From positions 1,346,276-1,410,275 of the forward strand of contig NZ_MLJI01000002.1 of assembly GCF_002095535.1 (NCBI RefSeq): a stretch of DNA of 64,000 nt, written 5' to 3'. Position 1 is the first letter of the stretch. Each line of letters begins with the position of its first letter. This document shows, one piece after another, positions 29,121-37,229 of this stretch. Position numbers and translations under genes: made by a program. This stretch comes from Pantoea cypripedii (GTDB lineage: Bacteria > Pseudomonadota > Gammaproteobacteria > Enterobacterales > Enterobacteriaceae). The notes under the pieces are model-generated. The model worked only from the letters and a program-made list of their open reading frames with translations. It made no database searches and was not told the DNA's origin.

Positions 29121-29930
29121 TATCTGAGCAGCTCAGAGAAGAGCCTTCAGACCTATCTTAACCTCAAGCAGAACCTGACTCCGGAAGAAAAGCAGGAACG
29201 TGATGCACTTAACCGTAAGGACGCAGAAACCAGCCAGGCGCTCATAAATGCCTGTCTGGGTGGAGCAGACTCAGCCTGTACAGCGGCCCGCCAGGATGCA
29301 CTGGATAAACAGGCAACTTATCAGAATCCGAAGGAAGCGCAGGCGGGTTTTCAGCAGATCCAGGCTCTGCTGGATGGAACCAGCCCCGAAGCTAGGCAGA
29401 CACAGCAGCTGTATAACGGTATGGTTGCCAGCTATGTCCGTATGGGAATGAGTGAGGAAGCGGCGAAAACAGCAGTGGGCTATCAGCTTGGTGCGATATA
29501 CATCAGCGGTGGTCTTACGGGTATAGGTAGCGGCAAGGCTATTGATACAGGGCTGATGCCAGGTGTGAAAGCTTCAGCCAGCCCAAGTTCTGCTGAAGAA
29601 ACCGCAGGGAGCATCAAAAATGTCAATCCTGGTAATCCTGCATCTGCCTTACCTATAAACTCTACTAAAGGTGTTCCATTATCAGTTTTAGAACAGCAAT
29701 ATGGGTCGAAATTTCAATATGTTTCTTCATCAGATATGATTACGCAACAAATGGACTCTGCTGGTTCTGGCGCCAGGGGTATTGTTTTTGGATCGTATGG
29801 GGCAGGGCAGCCAGGACACGTTTTTAATGTTGTCAATCAAAATGGCACAGTTAGATATTTGGATGGTCAAACTGGAAAACCTGCAGACCTTAGTCAATTT
29901 CAATCATTTCAGTTGCTGAGGACAAATTAA
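28107..29930 (+). CDS. orphan CdiA C-terminal module with papain-like (glutamine deamidase type) toxin
   Basis: The 607-codon frame lacks a signal peptide and a real start. It opens inside the cdiA repeat, reaches VENN at about residue 335, and continues into a helical linker and a C-terminal domain resembling the Tox-PL1/toxin glutamine deamidase family (PF15644). The family pattern is visible in NPASALP, SVLEQQYGSKF, GARGIVFGSY, GHVFNVVNQNG and YLDGQTG. The His is H571 and the Asp D586. The catalytic Cys, which in the family lies just before the PASALP segment, is missing here: there is no Cys after the cluster near NACLGGADSAC. The module could enter cdiA by recombination but would probably deliver an inactive enzyme. 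Confidence 0.7.
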   Translation: MIASTADAANNTFSTGTLGWDSIGNHAEYHASSASFGFSGSFDSTQKPGEQSTASALPALVNMSGSASGTTRSAVADGTITVRYTQNQTQDVAGLSRDTDSANGHIDKIFDKEKVENQMAFAQGVQELSGKVAGDVSAYKLDAAEKEVSDRLLKENPNYATLSQAELHDKVLADPAYKVVAADWGTGGTYSMVASAVAGALGGLSAGNIGAAASGAMAPYIANEIKQKTTTYYADGTKDVNVVANTMAHAVAGAVLAQLAGNSAAAGAAGAAGGELIARAIVKSMYPGQDPANLTESQKQTVSALSQIAAGLAGGLASGSTLGAGTGAVAGKNAVENNYLSSSEKSLQTYLNLKQNLTPEEKQERDALNRKDAETSQALINACLGGADSACTAARQDALDKQATYQNPKEAQAGFQQIQALLDGTSPEARQTQQLYNGMVASYVRMGMSEEAAKTAVGYQLGAIYISGGLTGIGSGKAIDTGLMPGVKASASPSSAEETAGSIKNVNPGNPASALPINSTKGVPLSVLEQQYGSKFQYVSSSDMITQQMDSAGSGARGIVFGSYGAGQPGHVFNVVNQNGTVRYLDGQTGKPADLSQFQSFQLLRTN

Positions 29931-30202
29931 TGATTAACTACCAAAATGCAATGGATAAGGCCTTAGCCTATCTTAAAGATTATGACATACCCGTTGTTAT
30001 TACACTTCACGGTCGATTCTCTGAGGGCTGTTTTTTTTGCTACGAATCAAGAAAATATCTTGAAACAGGTGAGTTTTCCTCGCAGCTGGCAGGAAATTCA
30101 CCATTTATAGTTGATAAAGATAATGGTGATGTTCATTGTTTAGGAACCGCTTATCCATTAGAGAAATATCTGAAGGATTATGAAGATCTAAAAAATAAAT
30201 AA
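29930..30202 (+). CDS. Imm35-like immunity protein
   Basis: The product has 90 residues. The pattern GCFFCYESRKYLETGEF, followed by LAGNSPFIVDKDNGDVHCLGT and PLEKYLKDYE, fits the Imm35/YrhB-like immunity family, which is found next to papain-like and other polymorphic toxins. The ATG shares a base with the toxin stop (TAATG), so the pair is coupled. It should neutralise the deamidase-like toxin encoded just upstream. Because that toxin seems to lack its active Cys, the immunity gene may be kept for defence against foreign toxins, or merely not yet lost. Confidence 0.75.
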   Translation: MINYQNAMDKALAYLKDYDIPVVITLHGRFSEGCFFCYESRKYLETGEFSSQLAGNSPFIVDKDNGDVHCLGTAYPLEKYLKDYEDLKNK

Positions 30203-31157
30203 TCTACGCGATTTGGATACATTCTTCCCAAATTCGGGAATGTATGGGTGAAGAGACCATCCCGCACAGCAACCCAGGAATTTGAATGGGTTGTTCAGTT
30301 ATCACGAACAGGTAAAGCTCAGTTAGGTTAACAAAGCAGCAGTCTTGTTAAATTTGGCATTGCGGAAATCTGTATGCACCGTTTCCCATGACTGTACTAC
30401 CTGCTGGTATTACCATGCCAGCTGCACCTCAGCTGCGGCTATAAAAGCAGCCAGAAACCGACTGAGCAGTACGACGGTGGCTTTCTGCCAACAATGGTCA
30501 ACATGTCGAACTGCACCCTTTTAAATAACAGAATCCCCTTTTTATCTGCGAGCTGTAGGTCACGTTATTTCGGATGTTACGCTCAGTTCTCATCTCAGGC
30601 AGTGCCTGGTACGAGCACTGATTCCTGTCCCAGCCGATCAGCAGAAATATGCCTGGTTTTCATTACTGACCAACCCTTATCGCTAACAGCATCTGTACCA
30701 GATGCGCCGCTCTGTCGCGCCGTTGCCTGCGCTCCCTGCATCCCGGCGACAACCCTGCCGGGCTGTAAGGTGCAACGCCGTTTCGCGACTGCGCTTTACG
30801 TCGTTGCGGCGAGTCCCTGCTCATTCTTCCTCCGTTGCCTTTCCCCCGTTTAAGTCCCTGTCGCCGGGGCTGAGACAGGCACAGTCGTCGTGGCCGTCCA
30901 GGGTGAAGTGAACGCGTTGAAAATATTGTCCGGCATTCCGCAGGCTCCAGACCGGAAAATTTTTTCCCCGCGCCCCGGACGTCTGCCTCCGCCGGTGCCG
31001 GTTTACGCCCCTGCGGCGAAGGTTCTCAAACGGGTGATGACAGTACCAGAGGGAACCGAAAAGCCGGTACCCGCAAAACGTCAAAACCGCAGCTCCGGAA
31101 ACTCAACGGATGATGAGGTTTTAAAGACGAAAGCGCATCTGATTAAGGAGATTCATC
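30203..31157. other. long non-coding stretch between CDI modules and ssb
   Basis: Nearly 950 bases with no gene I can support. It starts with an imperfect hairpin (30217-30245) after the immunity gene, contains the second 82-bp repeat, then a GC-rich part. Several frames are open here by chance, none with a ribosome site or a family pattern. The last 300 bases lead into ssb and may contain a leading-region promoter. Confidence 0.5.
30427..30508 (+). repeat. 82-bp direct repeat, copy 2
   Basis: Counterpart of 26920-27001. Here the pretoxin sequence that should follow has been lost, which suggests a third orphan module that has almost vanished. Confidence 0.65.
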
Positions 31158-31706
31158 ATGACAGTACGTGGAATTAACAAAGTGATTCTGGTTGGTTTCC
31201 TGGGGCAGGATCCTGAAATTCGTTATCTGCCGAATGGCGGTACGGTTGCCCAGCTTTCCCTGGCAACGGCTGAAACCTGGCGTGATAAGCAGAGTGGAGA
31301 AATCCGGGAACATACCGAATGGCATCGTGTGGTGGTGTTCGGAAAGCTGGCCGATATCGCCGGCGAGTATCTGCGTAAGGGAGTTCAGGTCTATCTGGAG
31401 GGTCAGCTGCGCACCCGCAACTGGTCAGACAGCAATGGGATTGTCCGTTATGCCACTGAAGTCATCATCGGGCACAACGGTACCCTGCAACTGCTGGGTA
31501 GTCGTCGGGAGAACAGCCAGAACGATGAAAAGGCCAGCCAGCCTGCTGCTTCCCCAAAACCTGCGGGTCAGGCAACTCCTGCAGCACCTGCCAGGAAGAA
31601 AACACGCGGAAAGGGCAGAAATGCCGCTGCGCAACCTGCTCCGCTGCCACTGAATCCGCAGGGTGACTGGCCGTCACAGGATGAACTTGACGGGATCCCG
31701 TTCTGA
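31158..31706 (+). CDS. ssb: single-stranded DNA-binding protein (plasmid type)
   Basis: The product has 182 residues. The OB-fold occupies the first 110 residues ([51 protein letters not shown]). A flexible Ala/Pro/Lys linker and the acidic tip DELDGIPF follow, the last four residues being the usual partner-binding end. GGAG lies upstream of the ATG. In F-type plasmids ssb stands in the leading region with a ParB-like gene and psiB, and the same order is found here. It would coat the incoming single strand after conjugation. Confidence 0.92.
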   Translation: MTVRGINKVILVGFLGQDPEIRYLPNGGTVAQLSLATAETWRDKQSGEIREHTEWHRVVVFGKLADIAGEYLRKGVQVYLEGQLRTRNWSDSNGIVRYATEVIIGHNGTLQLLGSRRENSQNDEKASQPAASPKPAGQATPAAPARKKTRGKGRNAAAQPAPLPLNPQGDWPSQDELDGIPF

Positions 31707-31777
31707 TAACTCCATCCCTGGCGGCGTAGTCATGTCGCCAGGGTCTGATCGCCATTCATCTTTGTGAGGAATCAACA

Positions 31778-33721
31778 ATGTCACTTTCAAAATCAGCGAA
31801 GAAAAATACACGCAGAAAAACAGATGAGGTTGTCTCTGATGCACTGGTTAGCGCCCTTGAAAATACCGAGGTGCGCTATGCCCGTTACACGCAGTTGTTT
31901 ATCGGGGAAATTAACACCCGCAGGATCCCACATACCGATGAGGAAATCCGGGGTTATGCAGATACGATCCTGGCTGTTGGCCTGCTGCAGAATCTGATCG
32001 TGGTTGAATGCAGTGACGGGCAACTGGAGGTTATCGCGGGGGGAGGGCGTACCAGAGCCATAGGGCTGCTGGTTGCTGAAGGTAAAGTGGACCCGGAACA
32101 TGAATGGGTTGCTTACAAGGTTATCCCACGGGAGCTGGCGCGCGTCGCTTCCCTGACCGAAAACGGCAGGCGTAAGGAAATGCACCCGTATGACCAGATT
32201 ACGGGCTTCCGGGAACTCGCCACAGAAGGGAAAACACCCGCACAGATCGGTGATCTGCTGGGATACAGTGTCCGCCATGTTCAGCGCATGCTGAAGCTGG
32301 GCGGACTGGCTCCTGCCATTCTTGAGTCACTGGCAAAAGGGGAAATTACGTCGGAGCACTGCCAGGCGCTCGCACTGGTCAGTGATCACACCGATCAGCT
32401 GAGAGTTTATGACGCGGCCTGCGAGTCTGCCTGGAATGGTGTACCGGAAGTCCGCGTAATCCGCTCGCTGATCCTCTCGGGGGAAGTGTCTACAGACTGC
32501 GCTAAATTCCGCTTTGTGGGTGAAACTGCATTCAGCCACAGTGAGATCAGAACGGATCTGTTCAGTGATGAACAGGGAGGCTTTGTTGATGCGCTGGTCC
32601 TCGATACCGCATTGCTCGGGAAACTTCAGTATGTAGCTGACGGGTTTCTTGAAGCGGAGGGCTGGGGATGGTGTACAGCGCGTATGAGTGCAATCAGCCA
32701 CTATGGTGATGACGCGAAGATTTACCGCATCCAGGATACGCCAGCTTCAGTATATACAGACAGGGAGCGGCAGCGACTGGAGGAAATTGAGGCACAGGAT
32801 GGTGAACATGACGATGCTGCCGAATCCGAGGTCGCGGCCATTGAATGCGCGGCCAGAGTCCGGGGCTGGTCGCCGGAACAGAAAGCGGAGAGCGGCGTTG
32901 TGGTCTCCTGGTGCCAGGGTGAGGTGCATGTGCAGCGTGGTGTGAAGAAACGGGAGCAGCCTGATCCTGCAGAGCTGGCAGCTGCTGTTCCTGTTACTCA
33001 TCACCGGCAGCCCGAACCCGTCGATGAAATCTGTGCGCCCCTGCTGACTAAAATGTCGTCCGAACGCACTCTCGCCGTTCAGGCTGCACTGATGCAGCAA
33101 CCGGAGAAGGCGATTGCCCTGCTGACCTGGACGCTGTGTCTGAGCGTATTCGGCAATGCCTCGGTTGCAAAACCTGCCACAGTCAGTCTCGAATGCTCGC
33201 ACCACACACTGACGGAGACTGCGCCCTCAGGGAAGTCTGGTGCGGCTTATCTGGCGCTGATGCAGGAAAAGGAACGTCTTTCAGCATTGCTGCCGGAGGA
33301 CTGGACGAAGGATGCCACCTCGTTATTTCTCATCAGTGAACACGAGCTGAAGTCACTCATGAGTTTCTGTACGGCATGTAGCCTTGACGGTGTGCAGACG
33401 CGTCAATACAGCTATACACGCCACAGTAGGCTGGATGCACTGGAAAACTCTCTGGGATTTCATCTGCGCGACTGGTGGCAGCCGACAAAAGATAACTTTT
33501 TCATCCTTCTTAAAAAGTCACAGATAGAGGCTGCGCTTACTGAGGCAGGACTGTCGGATGCCGCCAGCAATGTGGTGAAAATGAAGAAAGGAGATGCGGC
33601 TGAACAGGCGGAAGCGATGATGGCTGATAACCGCTGGGTTCCGGTCTGGATGCAGGGGCTTGTCTCAACGGAAGCAGGTACAGAAGCGAACCCTGTGACC
33701 AGTCTGGCGGATGCTGACTGA
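31778..33721 (+). CDS. ParB/RepB/Spo0J-family protein (F-plasmid YubM-like)
   Basis: The product has 647 residues. An N-terminal ParB domain includes DTILAVGLLQNLIVVE and the nucleotide-binding box EVIAGGGRTRAIGLL at about residues 86-100. The helix-turn-helix follows near 150-185 (TPAQIGDLLGYSVRHVQRML). The long C-terminal half has no motif I can name. It is longer than partition ParBs and fits the leading-region YubM type, which is not tied to a ParA. GAGG lies 8 bases upstream of the start. It lies between ssb and psiB, so it probably acts early after transfer. Confidence 0.85.
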   Translation: MSLSKSAKKNTRRKTDEVVSDALVSALENTEVRYARYTQLFIGEINTRRIPHTDEEIRGYADTILAVGLLQNLIVVECSDGQLEVIAGGGRTRAIGLLVAEGKVDPEHEWVAYKVIPRELARVASLTENGRRKEMHPYDQITGFRELATEGKTPAQIGDLLGYSVRHVQRMLKLGGLAPAILESLAKGEITSEHCQALALVSDHTDQLRVYDAACESAWNGVPEVRVIRSLILSGEVSTDCAKFRFVGETAFSHSEIRTDLFSDEQGGFVDALVLDTALLGKLQYVADGFLEAEGWGWCTARMSAISHYGDDAKIYRIQDTPASVYTDRERQRLEEIEAQDGEHDDAAESEVAAIECAARVRGWSPEQKAESGVVVSWCQGEVHVQRGVKKREQPDPAELAAAVPVTHHRQPEPVDEICAPLLTKMSSERTLAVQAALMQQPEKAIALLTWTLCLSVFGNASVAKPATVSLECSHHTLTETAPSGKSGAAYLALMQEKERLSALLPEDWTKDATSLFLISEHELKSLMSFCTACSLDGVQTRQYSYTRHSRLDALENSLGFHLRDWWQPTKDNFFILLKKSQIEAALTEAGLSDAASNVVKMKKGDAAEQAEAMMADNRWVPVWMQGLVSTEAGTEANPVTSLADAD

Positions 33722-33767
33722 TAACGCGTGCCGCCCCGCACTTCGGGGTGGCAGTAAGGAGATGATC

Positions 33768-34262
33768 GTGCATAAAATCATTACGGCAGATGCTATCAGG
33801 TCTATGACACCCTTCGATTTTGAGGATTATCACGCTGGTGGACTGGATATGCGCTGGAAACTGACCTGCAGTGTTATGCAGGACCTCAGAACACCATACG
33901 GATGGAATATCAGTAGTGAATACTCGGATGAACTGGGCGGCATTTTCCCGGTCCAGGTGCGATTCACACCTCCACATGGGCGATTTGATATCGCGCTGAA
34001 CAGCCCCGGTAATTTAAACCCCGTATGGCTTCTCTCCCTGATTAATGGCGGCCAGCTGCCTTTTATCCACCCTGTGGCGGTCTATGATCCGGTTATGATT
34101 AATCACATAACAGGCAGGGCAGCAAGACTCGATGAGGAGTTCGGGTCCCTGTCTGATATCGTCAGGACTCTGATGGGAGAAAGTATCGCCGGAAACGTCC
34201 CATTGATGTATCTTCCGGGGCTACGCATGCGATCCTGCTTTCCTTTCAGAGTACACAGGTAA
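33768..34262 (+). CDS. psiB: PsiB-like SOS inhibitor
   Basis: The 164-residue protein resembles PsiB of F-type plasmids: MTPFDFEDYHAGG, then WKLTCSVMQDLRTPYGW, the strong block ELGGIFPVQVRFTPPHGRFD and LNSPGNLNPVWLLSLINGG. PsiB binds RecA and prevents SOS induction by incoming single strands. I prefer the GTG at 33768, six bases after AAGGAG; the ATG at 33762 would overlap that site. The last 30 residues extend past the usual PsiB end. A second, different psiB lies in contig C. Confidence 0.8.
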   Translation: MHKIITADAIRSMTPFDFEDYHAGGLDMRWKLTCSVMQDLRTPYGWNISSEYSDELGGIFPVQVRFTPPHGRFDIALNSPGNLNPVWLLSLINGGQLPFIHPVAVYDPVMINHITGRAARLDEEFGSLSDIVRTLMGESIAGNVPLMYLPGLRMRSCFPFRVHR

Positions 34263-34302
34263 ATCTAATCGTCCTCTGCCTGCCGAACAGTTTAAATAAG
34301 AA

Positions 34303-34342
34303 AAAAGAGAACTGCTCACGAAGTTATGAGCCATTCTCTTTT
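34303..34342. terminator. bidirectional terminator after psiB
   Basis: An imperfect stem between AAAAGAGAACTGCTCA and TGAGCCATTCTCTTTT, A-rich on the left and T-rich on the right. It lies 40 bases after the psiB stop. Confidence 0.65.
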
Positions 34343-34681
34343 CTGCGAAGCAATGAGGGATATCCCAGGATATTTCTGTTATTAAAGTGAATAACACCCT
34401 GATTCCAATAAACTAAGACAGTGGTGAAATTCTATGCTGATGTTTCCAGTTATAATCTGAGGTCATTTTATTAAGTAGTGGAACAGTTAATTTTTGTGGT
34501 GACTAAATCTCCGTCGAATTAAAAAATTAGATGTTGAACTATTGTCCTGGAGAGAATGAATCAGTATTTTATAAGCTCACTGGGTATGACAAACCATGAA
34601 CATCACCTTACAGGTGGTTATTTTTAATGCGTTTAACGTGCATGACAGGAATGTGAGCTTTCAGAAAAGGAGTGTTCTGTA
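34343..34681. other. AT-rich intergenic region
   Basis: About 340 bases with no gene. It probably contains the promoter of the membrane protein gene at 34682; no site stands out. Confidence 0.5.
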
Positions 34682-35236
34682 ATGTTTAACGACATAGTAA
34701 TGCCAGCGTTCGCTGATGATTTAATTATTCCGATGATAAAGGTAGTCATTCTCTTAAGTGCATTTATGCTGCATTCTTCGTTAGATAAGCTTCAAAGTGC
34801 TCAGGAAACAAAGTTAATCAGAAGTGAGGCTGAGAAATTTTTACACGGTGAAAACGTGAGAGAATTCTATACCGTTAATCATACTGATTTAGCCACTATG
34901 TATCGTTGGGAAATGATTATGGGAGTATTGGGGGTTATTTTATCTGTGGTAATTATCTTCAGTCTTGCATTCATAGCACATACAGACAATAACATGCTTT
35001 TCTATAGCTATGCATTTGCTTCATTCATTTTGATAACAGCTACGATACGTTCTGTCAGAAATGTTTGTAAGTATCTCAAGGCAATACACCGATGCATAAC
35101 CTCCAAAGAGGATACTGAGCATAAAATGTTACTAAGAGAAATAAGTAAAAAGCGACTTATCATTGCATTACCTCTTTCCATCTTTTGTTTAGTGATGTCT
35201 GCTATGCTGCTGCATCAGGTTGGGATTGCAGTGTAA
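34682..35236 (+). CDS. hypothetical inner-membrane protein
   Basis: The product has 184 residues with four hydrophobic segments, at about 13-31, 78-101, 107-122 and 158-180. The loop between the first two is charged and cytoplasmic-like. AAAGGAG lies 9 bases before the ATG. Base composition is lower in GC than in the leading-region genes on the left. I do not recognise a family. It lies alone between psiB and the repressor genes. Confidence 0.6.
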   Translation: MFNDIVMPAFADDLIIPMIKVVILLSAFMLHSSLDKLQSAQETKLIRSEAEKFLHGENVREFYTVNHTDLATMYRWEMIMGVLGVILSVVIIFSLAFIAHTDNNMLFYSYAFASFILITATIRSVRNVCKYLKAIHRCITSKEDTEHKMLLREISKKRLIIALPLSIFCLVMSAMLLHQVGIAV

Positions 35237-35359
35237 GCCAGTTCTGAGGATTGCTTAAAAGACCTGTTAACAGCGTCACTTAACACGGCTGTGCAAACTA
35301 ATCATCTCAAACTGGGTCGTGTGCACTGCCGAATGTCATGCAGTACAGGTTGGTGACAG

Positions 35360-35641
35360 TCAGGTCATGTTATAATCGTAATGATTTTTATTATCAGCAT
35401 CACGATATAGTTTCAGCACTTTTTCTGCGAAAGCATCATCAATGATGTAGAAGTAACATTCAGGTACATCAAGTATTTTAGCAAATGCGCATGTCAATTC
35501 GAATGTAGGCTTATGCGTACCGTTCTCATAATGAGATAAGCGCGAAGAAGAACTGGCTTCTTCCAGACCTGCCAATACCCCTAATTTTTCCTGCGTGAGT
35601 TTGGCATTCAATCTGGCTTCTTTTAAGCGCTTTGCAATCAT
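35360..35641 (-). CDS. XRE-family repressor-like protein
   Basis: The product has 93 residues. It opens with a Cro/C1-type helix-turn-helix: IAKRLKEARLNAKLTQEKLG, then the recognition segment EEASSSSRLSHYENGTHKPT. The tail CYFYIIDDAFAEKVLKLYRD is shared with the neighbouring XRE protein (AYFYAADDNLAKMILL), so the two genes are old duplicates. It is transcribed in the same direction as the neighbour, 93 bases downstream. It probably binds DNA as a dimer; its target is not clear. Confidence 0.8.
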   Translation of the reverse strand: MIAKRLKEARLNAKLTQEKLGVLAGLEEASSSSRLSHYENGTHKPTFELTCAFAKILDVPECYFYIIDDAFAEKVLKLYRDADNKNHYDYNMT

Positions 35642-35734
35642 TCAGTAAATACCAGATGTTGATGTATCAGATTTGTTCAAAGTTCAGTCAGTGATTGGAT
35701 GCTTCATAATCCCAAACGCAGCATATCATCAAAG

Positions 35735-36067
35735 CTAAACACCACCCTCTGAATCAATATCAATCGACTTCAGGAAAGCAGCCTGTTTCTTTTGTGAGAG
35801 TTCCGCAAACAGAAGGATCATTTTTGCCAGGTTGTCATCTGCAGCATAGAAGTAGGCGAGGGGAACATTTAAAGCTTCTGCCAAACGGGAGGCGATTGTG
35901 AGATTGGCTTCATGAATTCCTTTCTCATAGCGGTTGATACGCGTACTGGCGACGAATTCATCTATCCCGGCAGCGATGCCGAGGCTCTTTTGAGACAGTC
36001 CCCGACGCAAACGGGCATCCTTGAGTCGCCGACTGAAAATATCGTTTTGGGAAGATAATGTTTTCAT
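35735..36067 (-). CDS. XRE-family repressor, divergent from a Ner-like gene
   Basis: The product has 110 residues with a helix-turn-helix of the Cro/C1 type (SRRLKDARLRRGLSQKSLGI, then FVASTRINRYEKGIHE) and a C-terminal helical part. Its start codon lies directly beside a perfect palindrome (36069-36085), and a second related palindrome lies 34 bases away in the promoter of the divergent gene. This layout is that of a phage-type switch: the protein probably represses itself and the Ner-like gene. There is no clear ribosome site, so initiation may be leaderless. Confidence 0.82.
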   Translation of the reverse strand: MKTLSSQNDIFSRRLKDARLRRGLSQKSLGIAAGIDEFVASTRINRYEKGIHEANLTIASRLAEALNVPLAYFYAADDNLAKMILLFAELSQKKQAAFLKSIDIDSEGGV

Positions 36068-36068
36068 G

Positions 36069-36085
36069 ACTACGATATTCGTAGT
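36069..36085. promoter_or_regulatory. operator palindrome 1 of the XRE/Ner divergent promoter
   Basis: ACTACGATATTCGTAGT is a perfect inverted repeat immediately upstream of the XRE start codon. Confidence 0.75.
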
Positions 36086-36101
36086 TTTTTCTTGAGTCAG
36101 A

Positions 36102-36120
36102 TACTACGAATAACGTAGTA
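36102..36120. promoter_or_regulatory. operator palindrome 2 of the XRE/Ner divergent promoter
   Basis: TACTACGAATAACGTAGTA shares the TACG...CGTA half-sites with operator 1 and overlaps a possible -10 element (36116-36121) that pairs with TTGAGT at 36092. Its centre lies 34 bases from that of operator 1, about three helical turns. Confidence 0.75.
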
Positions 36121-36168
36121 TTGGTGGTGAGCATTTCATCAGAGTTCGATTAAAAAGAGGGAAGTGAA

Positions 36169-36381
36169 ATGAAAAAAGACATGCACCCGGCAGACATCAT
36201 CGCTGGCTTAAGGAAGAGGGGAACATCAATGGCGGCTACATCAAGGGAGGCGGGGTTAGCGCCCTCCACACTGGCAAATGTGCTGAGACGCCCCTGGCCG
36301 AAAGGGGAACTTCTTCTGGCTAAAGCATTGGGTGTTCACCCGTCGAAAATCTGGCCCAGCCGTTACTTTAATGAAAAGTAA
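36169..36381 (+). CDS. Ner/Nlp-like transcriptional regulator
   Basis: The product has 70 residues. MHPADIIAGLRKRGTSMAAT followed by AGLAPSTLANVLRRPWPKGE and HPSKIWPSRY is the classic pattern of the Ner/Nlp family (HTH_35), known from phage Mu Ner and chromosomal Nlp/SfsB. Ner represses early transposition and repressor genes in Mu. Opposite an XRE repressor and next to paired operators, it forms the second half of a lysogeny-like switch. GAGGGAAG lies just upstream. The contig ends soon after, so what it controls is not visible. Confidence 0.85.
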   Translation: MKKDMHPADIIAGLRKRGTSMAATSREAGLAPSTLANVLRRPWPKGELLLAKALGVHPSKIWPSRYFNEK

Positions 36382-36418
36382 AAGATTGACCGAGTAAGCA
36401 GGTTAGACAGAAGCTATT

Positions 36419-36430
36419 CTAGCTAGCTAG
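36419..36430. other. artificial contig joint (contig B/C)
   Basis: CTAGCTAGCTAG. To its right a ParB-like gene on the minus strand is cut. Confidence 0.95.
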
Positions 36431-36695
36431 CTTCTCCGGCCAGTAAGGTCAGCGCCGCGAGACGCCGCCCACCGGCGGCCACACCGGAAATCCCGTCAGC
36501 CATGTCGTGAACAACCAGATTATGCAGCAGACCGACAGCGGCGATATTGTCAGCGAGGTCGCGGACACTCTCCGGGGTGTACGGCAGGATACTGACGTTC
36601 AGCGGGGATTTTTGCAGATGTTGCAGCGCGATATACTCCACCGGCGCGTTATCGACAGCGTTCTGAACCTGATTTTTGGCAGTTTTACGTGACAT
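36431..36695 (-). CDS. second ParB-like protein, N-terminal part only
   Basis: The first 88 residues are present: MSRKTAKNQVQNAVDNAPVE, then LQKSPLNVSILPYTPESVRD, DNIAAVGLLHNLVV and the GVAAGGRRLAAL box. This is a ParB N-terminal domain. The gene runs into the joint at 36430. GGAG lies before the ATG at 36695. It differs from the ParB-like gene at 31778, so at least two leading regions are represented. Confidence 0.82.
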
Positions 36696-37120
36696 ATTTC
36701 ATTCTCCATTTTTGAAATGAAAGTCCGTCAGAGGCGAAGCCTCTTCTGCCGTCTTCCCTTTATTCCGGGTGTGACAGCGGACCTGATGTTGACGTAAACC
36801 GTCCGCAGCGCCGGGCGCGAAATGACAAGGAGAAAAGCCCTGCGAACCTTGTCATTGAGAAACCGGTGATGCAGGTTCAAAACGGCAACATCCACGCTGT
36901 CGCAAACGTCTGAGGGAAGAGGAAGGAAAACCAGGTGGCCTTACGCCGCCTTCGGGCGGCAGCGGCCCCGCATGTGCTGAGCACATTGAAGGGGCCGGTT
37001 TCGGGAAAAGGTAAAAGGAAGGTTAAAAAATTTGATTTTTGTAAATTATGTGCACCAGATCACATTTATAGCTATGATTCACCGCACTGGTCGTCGTGGA
37101 CAGAACCAGACTCAATTTGA
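36696..37120. other. leading-region spacer upstream of the truncated parB-like gene
   Basis: More than 400 bases with no convincing gene. Several short inverted repeats occur (AGAGGCGAAGCCTCT near 36731, AAGGAG...AACCTTGTCATT near 36830, GCCGCCTTCGGGCGGC near 36945). The right part is AT-rich with a CRP-like site. Confidence 0.5.
37049..37064 (+). promoter_or_regulatory. CRP-like site
   Basis: TGTGCACCAGATCACA matches the TGTGA-N6-TCACA consensus at nine of ten defined positions. It lies about 57 bases before a strong + strand terminator, with no gene between them. Confidence 0.4.
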
Positions 37121-37153
37121 ACCGTCAGGTGATGTCGCCTGACGGTTTTTTTT
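37121..37153 (+). terminator. strong rho-independent terminator without an obvious gene
   Basis: ACCGTCAGG and CCTGACGGT form a perfect 9-bp stem followed by eight Ts. It points rightward, towards the convergent hicAB operon, and must end a short RNA or an unrecognised small gene. Confidence 0.85.
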
Positions 37154-37229
37154 GCCGCTTTCAACGCCCACGTTCAGTCAGTAAGCCAGTAAAAGACAGA
37201 GCCTGCCGTTCGGGCAGGCTCTGCAAGAG

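Noticed and set aside
30494..30853. Open + strand frame of 119 codons starting MVNMSNCTLLNNRIP
   Set aside because: Its first codons are the leftover of a cdiA repeat (VNMS), there is no ribosome site, and the rest has a composition unlike a protein of this organism.
36935..37120. Small + strand frame of 61 codons before the terminator at 37121
   Set aside because: Its stop is close to the terminator, but the first half is a hairpin sequence, the composition is odd and it spans the CRP-like site. I prefer a small RNA hypothesis at low confidence.
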